Shown here: positions 8,097 through 14,793 of the stretch, in pieces
Layout: every line of letters begins with the position of its first letter
How positions within the stretch are numbered: position 1 is the stretch's first letter
Assembly (NCBI GenBank): GCA_023145485.1
Contig: JAGLDT010000049.1
Location: forward strand, 1 to 18,627
DNA: 18,627 nt
From: Cocleimonas sp.
Lineage (GTDB): Bacteria > Pseudomonadota > Gammaproteobacteria > Thiotrichales > Thiotrichaceae
Direction of reading: 5' to 3'
Program-made: the position numbers and the translations under genes
The notes under the pieces: generated by a model
What the model was told of the DNA's origin: nothing
Database searches by the model: none
What the model saw: the letters and a program-made list of their open reading frames with translations, nothing else

Positions 8097-8330
8097 GTGA
8101 GTGAATATTCTGAATTAAAATGGCGCTGTCGCCGTGGCATTAAAGAACTAGATATTATCCTTTGCTACTATTTGGATACCTATTATGAAAAAGCAAAAAA
8201 AGAAGAACGTTTCACCTTTAAGCAACTGTTAGAGCTAGAAGACCCTACGCTTTATGGAATGCTTTTAGGGAATATAGCGTCATCTAATAGTGAACAAAAG
8301 AAGCTGTTAGTTAAACTTCGAAAGAATTAA
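8097..8330 (+). CDS. sdhE: FAD assembly factor SdhE
   Basis: SdhE is a small soluble protein that promotes covalent attachment of FAD to SdhA. The 77-residue product starts at a GTG with ggaagg 7 nt upstream. It shows the family core WRCRRGIKELDIIL, containing the functional RGxxE motif (13-17), and the LLELEDPTLYGMLLG segment (44-58). It closes the sdhCDABE operon 39 nt after sdhB. Linkage of sdhE to the genes of its target is common in proteobacteria. Confidence 0.93.
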   Translation: MSEYSELKWRCRRGIKELDIILCYYLDTYYEKAKKEERFTFKQLLELEDPTLYGMLLGNIASSNSEQKKLLVKLRKN

Positions 8331-8333
8331 GAG

Positions 8334-8365
8334 TAGCCTAAACCCATAACCTTACCTATGGGCTA
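8334..8365 (+). terminator. Possible weak hairpin at the end of the sdh operon
   Basis: Right after the sdhE stop there are short inverted repeats, cccata (8343-8348) with tatggg (8357-8362) and, alternatively, tagcc (8334-8338) with ggcta (8361-8365). They could form a hairpin between sdhE and der. No T run follows, only tataatattatt, so termination is uncertain. Confidence 0.3.
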
Positions 8366-8453
8366 TAATATTATTCACACACTTTGCTGTAAAATTTGCT
8401 ATCCTCTCTCGGCTTTATTATTCCCAATACTCCCTGACTCAAGATTCCCTCCT

Positions 8454-9878
8454 ATGAAACCTGTCTTTGCTTTAGTTGGTCGCCCTAATGTGGGCAAATC
8501 AACCCTTTTTAATCGTTTAACTAAATCACGTGATGCATTGGTGGCGGATTACCCTGGGTTAACGCGTGATCGAAAATACGGCACGGGTGTTGTGGGTGAG
8601 CGTGATTATTTACTGATTGATACGGGTGGTTTGACGGGCGAAGATGTTGGTATTGATGAATACATGGCAGTGCAGACATGGATGGCTGTTGATGAGGCAG
8701 ATGTGATTTTGTTTTTGGTCGATGGTCGTGAAGGTTTAACCGCTGCGGATGATATGGTTGCGACTCGTTTGCGTCGTGAGGGTAAAACCGTTTATTTACT
8801 GGTCAACAAGGTTGATACGGTTGATCCTGACCAAGCCTGTGCTGAGTTTTATCAATTAGGCTTTAGTGATGTTTTTCCGATTGCAGCCACGCAAAATCGT
8901 GGCATCACTAAAATGATTACCGCTTTATTGGAAAAATACCCTGATGATGGTGACGAGGATGAAGAGATTGGCGATAGTTATCTTGATACCATTCGCATCG
9001 CCTTTATTGGTCGTCCTAATGTGGGCAAATCAACCTTGCTGAATCGTATGATGGGCGAGGAGCGCGTGGTGGCTTTTGATGAGCCTGGTACTACGCGAGA
9101 TAGTATTTATGTGCCCTTTGAACGCGATGGAGAAAAATACACATTGATTGATACGGCGGGTGTGCGCCGTCGTAGCAAGGTTAATGAAGTCATTGAAAAA
9201 TTTAGTATTATTAAAACGCTTAATGCCATTGAAAAATCCCATGTAGTGATTATGTTGCTTGATGCACATGAGACGATTACAGAACAAGATGCACATTTGC
9301 TAGGATTAGTGCTAGATGCAGGTCGCTCATTAGTCTTGGCGATTAATAAATGGGATGGCCTAGATGAGTATGCGCGGGATCAAATCAAGACTAAACTGGA
9401 AGTAAAACTGCCTTTTCTCGACTTTGCTGATCAGCATTTTATCTCTGCATTACATGGCACAGGCGTTGGCAATTTATTTAAGTCAGTGCATGAGGCGTAT
9501 GATTCGTCCATGCTGAAAGTTTCAACTGCGCGTATGACTAAAATGCTAGAAACGGCAGTGCAAGGGCATCAATTGCCCGTTAGAAGTGGACGACGGATTA
9601 AGCTACGCTATGCGCATCAGGGGGGGAGCAACCCCTTTACGATTATTATTCATGGTAATCAAACTAAAAATATTGCTAATAGCTATAAACGCTACTTAAT
9701 GAATTATTTTCGTCAGACTTTAGACCTTAAAGGGACACAGGTGAGGATTGAGTTTAAAACGGGTGATAATCCTTTCGATGTCCCTAAAAAGCGCGCAAGA
9801 ATGTCTAAATCTCAAGAATATCGCCAAAAACGTGATAATCCGCATAAATCATCTTTAAAAAATAGAAAGAGAAAGTAA
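8454..9878 (+). CDS. der: Ribosome assembly GTPase Der (EngA)
   Basis: Der is an essential GTPase that helps mature the 50S ribosomal subunit. From the ATG at 8454 it has 474 residues (E. coli 490). It shows the diagnostic tandem G domains. The first has GRPNVGKS (9-16), DTGG (56-59) and NKVD (118-121). The second has GRPNVGKS (186-193), DTAG (233-236) and NKWD (298-301). A KH-like C-terminal domain follows, with a basic tail ending KNRKRK. An ATG 96 bp further upstream in frame (8358) would add a 32-residue hydrophobic extension that Der proteins lack, so the shorter start is chosen. No clear Shine-Dalgarno sequence precedes it. The acidic linker DDGDEDEEIGD (164-174) between the G domains is typical of the family. 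Confidence 0.96.
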   Translation: MKPVFALVGRPNVGKSTLFNRLTKSRDALVADYPGLTRDRKYGTGVVGERDYLLIDTGGLTGEDVGIDEYMAVQTWMAVDEADVILFLVDGREGLTAADDMVATRLRREGKTVYLLVNKVDTVDPDQACAEFYQLGFSDVFPIAATQNRGITKMITALLEKYPDDGDEDEEIGDSYLDTIRIAFIGRPNVGKSTLLNRMMGEERVVAFDEPGTTRDSIYVPFERDGEKYTLIDTAGVRRRSKVNEVIEKFSIIKTLNAIEKSHVVIMLLDAHETITEQDAHLLGLVLDAGRSLVLAINKWDGLDEYARDQIKTKLEVKLPFLDFADQHFISALHGTGVGNLFKSVHEAYDSSMLKVSTARMTKMLETAVQGHQLPVRSGRRIKLRYAHQGGSNPFTIIIHGNQTKNIANSYKRYLMNYFRQTLDLKGTQVRIEFKTGDNPFDVPKKRARMSKSQEYRQKRDNPHKSSLKNRKRK

Positions 9879-9888
9879 CAGGAAAGTA

Positions 9889-9950
9889 AGGGACATTTGA
9901 ACTAAACTTATCGCTTAGTGATGAAGGAATGAAAGTTCAATAATATCCCT
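9889..9950. repeat. Imperfect inverted repeat downstream of der
   Basis: The left arm agggacatttgaact (9889-9903) mirrors the right arm agttcaataatatccct (9934-9950) apart from a two-base insertion and one substitution. The centre can extend the fold (cttatcgc against tgatgaag). No T run follows, so it is not a standard terminator. It may shape the 3' end of the der transcript or be a small dispersed repeat. Confidence 0.45.
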
Positions 9951-10058
9951 GCGACTTCACAACTTTCTGTCTCGCTTTAAGTTGGTAGTCGAAAAGTTAT
10001 ATTAGTTTCACTAAAATCCGTTATAAACATAATTTTTTAGACAGGTTTACCCAAACAA

Positions 10059-11678
10059 ATGAAATTTCTCCCCATTACATGGACTGTTTTTCGCTCTATT
10101 ACCTTTTCAGTTGTCTTACTATTTACTCTGCTATCAAGTCTTAGCCTTCATGCAGTGGGAAAGCCTCTGTTAGGGATTAATACGAATGAAGTTATGCAGG
10201 TCGATTCTAGCGTCCCTTTTCTTAATTTATTCAAACAAGCCTTACCGTTTCGAGATTCACGACAATTAACGAGAGGTAATATTGCTTACGATAAAGATGG
10301 TTGGCCACGGAATCTGAATGGTGGAGTAGCAGGAACAAATTTAATTCACTGGTTACCTGCTGGCACTATTCCAGAAGGTAATTATACCGTTTTGTATGAG
10401 GGTGAAGGGACGCTTCGGTATACTGATGATGCAAAACTGGTGAGTAAGTCACCAGGTAGAGAGATTATTCGTATTGTGTCAGGGAGTGATCGATTTTTTA
10501 AAGTGACTCTGAGTATTATTAAAAGCAATCCGAGAAATTATTTGCGCAATATACGTTTACTTCCTGCGGGAGGGATTTGTGCTAATAATCCTTTTAAACG
10601 TGTTCTTAATGCGCGTTCTTGTCGTGGCAATTATTTAGCATTTGAAAAGCATTATAAAAAAATTCTGTTTAACCCTGATTATTTAAATTTTATGCGTGAT
10701 TTCAAAGTAATACGCTTTATGAATATGTCGGGTATAACGCGTAACCCGATAACTTCATGGAATCGTATGCCTCGTATGTCACAGGCAACATGGGCGGGTT
10801 CCGAAGGGGTACGTGGCGCACCGCTAGAAGTGATGGTGAAGCTTGCTAATAAACTTAATGCTCATCCTTGGTTTACCCTCCCTCATGCTGCTGATAATAA
10901 TTTAATACGTCAATATGCTAGTTATGTAAAACAGCATTTACGCCCGCATCTAAAGCCTTATATTGAATACACCAATGAGACATGGAATGGTGCTTTTTCA
11001 CAAGCGCATTACACCAAGACGATGGGAATAAAACAACGTCTGGATACGAATAGAGCACAGGCTGGACATAAATTTTATGTTAAACGAAGCTTAGAGATAA
11101 TGCGTATTTGGGAGCAAGTCTATGGTGGACACCAGCGTATTACACGCGTTCTTGGAGGCTTTGCTGCTAGTCCTAAAATGACGGAATTATTATTAAAATA
11201 CATGAATGCTTATCAACGCATTGATGCCTTTGCGATTGCTCCTTACTTCTACGTTCATAATCGTCATTTAACACAAATTAAATCAGTACCCGATGTGTTT
11301 AAATTACTAAAAGATCCTAAGAATCCTTATTCATTAGGTAATGTCTATAAAATGCTTGAAAAACAAGTTGCGGTGACAAAGAAATATAAAGTAAAACTGA
11401 TCGCCTATGAAGCTGGACAACACCTTATTGCACCAAAAACTCGCTCAATAAAAGATTTCCCTAATCCTTTCCTTATTGGAGCAAATCGAGCTAATCCAAT
11501 GGAGAAAATGTATATTGAATACATACAAAATTGGGGGCGTATTACAGGTAATGGTTTAATGACGCTTTTCTCTTCACCAAAAACGTATCAATTTTATGGT
11601 AGCTGGGGAGTTAAGGAATATATTAATCAACCTGCTAATAAAGCGCCTAAATATAGGGGTATAAAACGTTTTTTTTAA
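10059..11678 (+). CDS. Secreted protein resembling clan GH-A glycoside hydrolases
   Basis: This is a 539-residue exported protein. Its N-terminus has a basic start, a hydrophobic core (about 13-30) and a likely signal peptidase I site after SLHA (residue 32). Residues 35-170 look like a beta-rich N-terminal domain. Residues 205-510 read like a TIM barrel: KVIRFMNM (216-223), HPWFTLPHAADN (269-280), YIEYTNETWNGAF (301-313) and LIAYEAGQH (447-455). The N306-E307 pair and E451 occupy the places of the acid/base and nucleophile glutamates at strands 4 and 7 of clan GH-A enzymes. Similar uncharacterised exported proteins, often annotated as cellulose-binding, occur in environmental bacteria. The substrate is unknown, and a non-catalytic role is possible. 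It stands alone between der and the convergent envelope operon, with only a weak ribosome binding site. Confidence 0.6.
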   Translation: MKFLPITWTVFRSITFSVVLLFTLLSSLSLHAVGKPLLGINTNEVMQVDSSVPFLNLFKQALPFRDSRQLTRGNIAYDKDGWPRNLNGGVAGTNLIHWLPAGTIPEGNYTVLYEGEGTLRYTDDAKLVSKSPGREIIRIVSGSDRFFKVTLSIIKSNPRNYLRNIRLLPAGGICANNPFKRVLNARSCRGNYLAFEKHYKKILFNPDYLNFMRDFKVIRFMNMSGITRNPITSWNRMPRMSQATWAGSEGVRGAPLEVMVKLANKLNAHPWFTLPHAADNNLIRQYASYVKQHLRPHLKPYIEYTNETWNGAFSQAHYTKTMGIKQRLDTNRAQAGHKFYVKRSLEIMRIWEQVYGGHQRITRVLGGFAASPKMTELLLKYMNAYQRIDAFAIAPYFYVHNRHLTQIKSVPDVFKLLKDPKNPYSLGNVYKMLEKQVAVTKKYKVKLIAYEAGQHLIAPKTRSIKDFPNPFLIGANRANPMEKMYIEYIQNWGRITGNGLMTLFSSPKTYQFYGSWGVKEYINQPANKAPKYRGIKRFF

Positions 11679-11756
11679 CGAAAATTAAGACTACTTCAAG
11701 TCTGATGCTTTGAAGTTTCTAAGTTATCGATGTTCACCTATTAAATTTCCTTTGTA

Positions 11757-11780
11757 GGGGGAATCCCTTGTGATTCCCCC
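11757..11780. repeat. GC-rich hairpin between convergent genes
   Basis: A perfect 9-bp inverted repeat, gggggaatc (11757-11765) and gattccccc (11772-11780), with a 6-nt loop. It is the most stable hairpin in the 131-bp gap between the secreted protein gene and the coiled-coil gene. Neither side has a T run, so it is not a canonical terminator, though it may protect or end both transcripts. A weaker acttcaa/ttgaagt pair lies at 11693-11716. Confidence 0.5.
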
Positions 11781-11809
11781 CCCCTGTGGAAAATTATTTA
11801 TCTGAAAGA

Positions 11810-13036
11810 CTATAGTAGTTTTTTTGCATTTTTAATCAGTGTTTGAAGCGCGTCAAGGCTAGGTAACTCACTGCGTTTAGCAATATGTTTATGAACAGTG
11901 GTGATGCTTTTAGAAAGGGTGTCAGGGCTTAAATTTGCTAGTTTTGTAACGGAGTCTATACCCGATAGTTCTAATAACTCTGCCAGAATACCATCAACGC
12001 CTTGAATACGAATTAAGTCAGCATTATTTGCCCATGTACGAACAACCCATTCTTCTTTTCCCAAGCTTTTAGACAATAAACGAATTCCTGTATCCGTTGA
12101 TGTTTTTATGGCTAAGTCGTGGGTTGTTTTAATGTTCATGGAAGAGAGTCGTTGGCTGTCTTCCTCTGATAGTGCTTGAATCGTGTGGATTGGTAGTATG
12201 CTCTCATTCACTTCGGCCTGTTGAGTGATACTATTGTTTGCTTGATGGAGATTCGCTTTAGCCTGCTCCTTGCCTGTTCTTACTAATTTTTTACTTTCTG
12301 TTTTCTTTTTGCTTTTTTTCTGAAGAGATAATACTTCAGAGCTTTTTACGGCTAAGTCTTTTTTTAGATGATCTACTTCTTGATGTGTTGCTATCAATTC
12401 TTTTTTGGTAGTCTTGAGTTTGTCATTGCTTGTAACAAGCTCAGATAGGGTGCTCTCTAATTCTGTTTCCAGCTTACTTGTTTGTTGTTGATAATCCTGT
12501 AGTTGTTTATTATTGTTTGCTTCTACTTGAGCAGACTGTAAATTAGACTTCCTTTGTTTCTCAATGTTTTTTTGTAACTCATTATTTAATAATTTTTCTT
12601 CCGTTAGCGTTTTTTCTAACACGGTATTAGAAACTTGTTTTTCATCTTCAAACTCAGTGATTTTTTTGTCAAACTGAGCCATGCTCATGGCTAACTCTTC
12701 ATCTTTTTGAGTTAATAATAACTCTTGTTGTTGCATTTCATTATCTGCGCTGACTAGATCTTTATTTAAGTGTTTAACTGTTTCATCAAATGATTTTTTT
12801 TGCGCCTCAATCTTGCGTTCTAGTCGGTCATTTTCATGTGACATACCCGCAGATTTATTGATTTTGGAGGCATAACTATTTCGTTCTTGACTAAGTGCAT
12901 CGTATTTGTCCTGCCATTGCGTATTAAGAGCACGCAATTTATGCTTGCCTCCACCACGAAATAGCCATCCTAAAAGCCCTGAGATTAAAGCTGTTATGAG
13001 TAAACATAACCACATTTGAGATAATAAATAAGCCAT
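11810..13036 (-). CDS. Membrane-anchored coiled-coil protein with DUF4332-like C-terminus
   Basis: A 408-residue protein of unknown function. Residues 9-27 form one N-terminal membrane helix. Residues about 33-245 are rich in E, K, Q, L and N with heptad-like spacing and should form a long coiled coil. A basic linker (KKSKKKTESKK, 240-250) leads into a globular end (284-405). There, DLIRIQGVDGILAELLELSG and VTKLANLSPDTL resemble the helix-hairpin-helix repeats of DUF4332. The start follows GAGGAGAA and overlaps the stop of the OmpA-like gene (TAATG), so the two are co-translated. A role as a periplasm- or cytoplasm-spanning scaffold is plausible, but nothing in the sequence gives a function. 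Confidence 0.75.
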   Translation of the reverse strand: MAYLLSQMWLCLLITALISGLLGWLFRGGGKHKLRALNTQWQDKYDALSQERNSYASKINKSAGMSHENDRLERKIEAQKKSFDETVKHLNKDLVSADNEMQQQELLLTQKDEELAMSMAQFDKKITEFEDEKQVSNTVLEKTLTEEKLLNNELQKNIEKQRKSNLQSAQVEANNNKQLQDYQQQTSKLETELESTLSELVTSNDKLKTTKKELIATHQEVDHLKKDLAVKSSEVLSLQKKSKKKTESKKLVRTGKEQAKANLHQANNSITQQAEVNESILPIHTIQALSEEDSQRLSSMNIKTTHDLAIKTSTDTGIRLLSKSLGKEEWVVRTWANNADLIRIQGVDGILAELLELSGIDSVTKLANLSPDTLSKSITTVHKHIAKRSELPSLDALQTLIKNAKKLL

Positions 13037-13905
13037 TACTGTTTCTCCTCAACTGTTATTTCAATACGACGATTCTTGGCACGACCCCTTTTGGTTCTAT
13101 TGCTTGCAATGGGGGTGCTAGCGCCATGCCCTAGTGCTGTTAAACGTTTGTCATCAATTTCTTTGCTGATTAGGTACTTGACTACAGCTTTTGCTCGACC
13201 ATGACTTAATTCTTTATTAAGCGTGGTTTTTCCACTGGAGTCTGTATAACCATGAATTTGGAGATTAAAATGGTCACATTCTTTGGCCATTGAAGCCATT
13301 TTATTAAGGACTGAAAAACTTGTTTTTTGTATTAGAGTACTAGAGCTTTTAAAATGGATTCCTGTTTTGAGGATACGGTTAAACTTATTTTGGCAATCCT
13401 TTCTCTGCTTGGCAATCATCTCCTTTGTTTTAGTCGTTGATGCTGTTTTCTGAGTAATATTTTTTACAATTATTTTATTTTCAGAGTTAGGTAACTCAGT
13501 GCTTGCCATTTTTTCTTGTATGGATTGTTTGCTTATTATCGGATCAGACTCATTGATATGGGTATTGGCATTAAGTTTGTGCTCTTTAACGGTGCTTGGT
13601 TTAGTTGAGGTGGATCCCGTGGTGTTAAGTATGAGTTGATTATGGATAATATTATATCCATAAATGCGAACAGCTTGATCAGCCGCTTTTTTTGCGGCTT
13701 CACTCGGTGCTATGCCTGTCAGAGTAATATCACGACCATCGACAGAAAGATTTGCCCATGACATATTTTTCTCATCCAGTGCAGCTTGAGAGCGTGCGTG
13801 AATACCCGTCTCTATTATTGTTGAAATCTTCATTTTGTAGGTGCAGTAATAGCCTAATAATGCAGTGGCGACGAGTGCTAATAAAAGAAGTAGAAATTTT
13901 TTCAT
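13036..13905 (-). CDS. OmpA-family envelope protein with N-terminal BON-like domain
   Basis: A 289-residue protein likely anchored in the inner membrane or exported. An N-terminal hydrophobic segment (3-20) is followed by a BON-like unit (about 50-93; VDGRDITLTGIAPSEAAKKA), a low-complexity S/T/K linker (95-165) and a C-terminal OmpA-type peptidoglycan-binding domain (about 178-286). The last has GYTDSSG with D222, GRAKAVVKYL, ALGHGASTPIASN and NRRIEI; the aspartate and an arginine in these motifs bind diaminopimelate in known members. BON plus OmpA is the domain pair of mycobacterial ArfA, although orthology is not implied. There is no beta-barrel region. It is the first gene of a two-gene operon with the coiled-coil protein, with AGGAGA before the ATG. 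It is divergent from the sigma factor gene. Confidence 0.82.
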   Translation of the reverse strand: MKKFLLLLLALVATALLGYYCTYKMKISTIIETGIHARSQAALDEKNMSWANLSVDGRDITLTGIAPSEAAKKAADQAVRIYGYNIIHNQLILNTTGSTSTKPSTVKEHKLNANTHINESDPIISKQSIQEKMASTELPNSENKIIVKNITQKTASTTKTKEMIAKQRKDCQNKFNRILKTGIHFKSSSTLIQKTSFSVLNKMASMAKECDHFNLQIHGYTDSSGKTTLNKELSHGRAKAVVKYLISKEIDDKRLTALGHGASTPIASNRTKRGRAKNRRIEITVEEKQ

Positions 13906-14274
13906 TCAATCTCCTAAAATCTAAATTAGTAAATTTACCGTTCATAGAGGTATTTAGACACTATATCCTATTAAAAAGATTTATATTGAGTGATATATAA
14001 TCAATAAGATTATATATCAAACAATAAAAAAAAATTGTTTTATTGTCTTAATTAAGAACAGTTATAAGGTTGAAATAAAAGACTATTTTTATAAAATAAC
14101 TGTAAATATCTGAGCTTTTTTATCATACTTTATCGCTATAGCACTTATAGGTTCATAATAGTTGTATTTATATACAGGTGTTGAATGTATCTGTGCTTAA
14201 GAAATTTTTAACCCACTAACCTAATACTCCGTCAAGGTCATTTGACTGAGTGATAAACTAACCTAAAGAGAAAA
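13906..14274. promoter_or_regulatory. Divergent control region between the OmpA-like operon and the sigma/kinase operon
   Basis: A 369-bp, very AT-rich region holds the promoters of both operons. Perfect inverted repeats are visible: tgatatataatc/gattatatatca (13991-14002, 14008-14019), acaataaaa/ttttattgt (14021-14029, 14038-14046) and the 12-bp palindrome tcttaattaaga (14046-14057). Close to the sigma gene lie a 10-bp direct repeat actaacctaa (14215-14224, 14257-14266) and a gtcaa/ttgac hairpin (14231-14246). I cannot place -35/-10 boxes with confidence, and the promoter recognised by this sigma class is not known to me. Confidence 0.5.
13991..14019. repeat. Perfect 12-bp inverted repeat, candidate operator
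   Basis: tgatatataatc (13991-14002) and gattatatatca (14008-14019) are exact reverse complements separated by aataa. The 29-bp dyad lies 86 bp upstream of the OmpA-like gene start and 256 bp upstream of the sigma gene. It is AT-only apart from the outer and inner G/C pairs and has no terminator-like T run, so a protein-binding site is more likely than a terminator. Confidence 0.5.
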
Positions 14275-14793
14275 ATGGAATTTAATCAAAATAACTCAAT
14301 ATTATTCCAATCTGTTTACCCCGACCTTAAACGGCTTGCCTCTATATATATGTCAAGAGAGCGCATAGGGCATACTTTATGTCCAACAGCTCTAGTTAAT
14401 GAAGCTTACTTAAAGTTATGCTCAAATCAAACAATTGAAAGTGAAGATAAACAACATCTCTTGGCAATTTGTGGACGTTGTATTCGGCAGGTTTTAATTG
14501 AGCATTCGCGAAGAAAAAATGCGTTAAAAAGAGGAGGAGATCGTACCTTTATGACGTTACATGAGGAGTCATGTGGTCGTGATACACGTCGTGATACCGA
14601 CTTTGCTGCGCTAGATGAGCTATTAAAGCGTTTGGAAGGCTTAGATAAAGTGCAAGTGAGAGTAGTGGAATTACGCTTTTACTCAGGGATGACAATTGAA
14701 GAAATAGCTCTGTTGCTTGGCTTGTCAGAGTCAACCATAAAGCGAAAATGGACAATGGCTAGAGCATGGTTATACAAGGAAATAAAGCAATAG
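14275..14793 (+). CDS. ECF-type RNA polymerase sigma factor (ECF43 / TIGR02999-like)
   Basis: A 172-residue two-domain sigma factor that would direct RNA polymerase to a specific promoter set. Region 2 spans about 5-85 and region 4 about 115-170, with the helix-turn-helix MTIEEIALLLGLSESTIKRKW (139-159). Region 2.2, normally DAED-LVQEVFLRL in ECF factors, reads CPTA-LVNEAYLKL here (36-48). The acidic residues that contact RNA polymerase beta' are replaced, and T38 sits inside the motif. This pattern and a kinase neighbour mark the ECF43 / TIGR02999-type group, where Vibrio EcfP is switched on by threonine phosphorylation. No anti-sigma factor gene is nearby. The ATG has aaagag just upstream. 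The 3' end overlaps the kinase gene by 28 bases. Confidence 0.88.
   Translation: MEFNQNNSILFQSVYPDLKRLASIYMSRERIGHTLCPTALVNEAYLKLCSNQTIESEDKQHLLAICGRCIRQVLIEHSRRKNALKRGGDRTFMTLHEESCGRDTRRDTDFAALDELLKRLEGLDKVQVRVVELRFYSGMTIEEIALLLGLSESTIKRKWTMARAWLYKEIKQ

Noticed and set aside
8364..8369. Perfect TATAAT before der
   Set aside because: No -35-like hexamer lies 16-18 bp upstream and there is no extended -10 TG, so it is not called as a promoter.
8358..8453. 32-residue N-terminal extension of Der
   Set aside because: Der proteins begin a few residues before the first GRPNVGKS motif. The extension is hydrophobic, cysteine-rich and unlike the family.
11757..11784. GC-rich hairpin as a rho-independent terminator
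   Set aside because: The stem is strong, but neither strand has a T run after it, so it is listed only as a hairpin.
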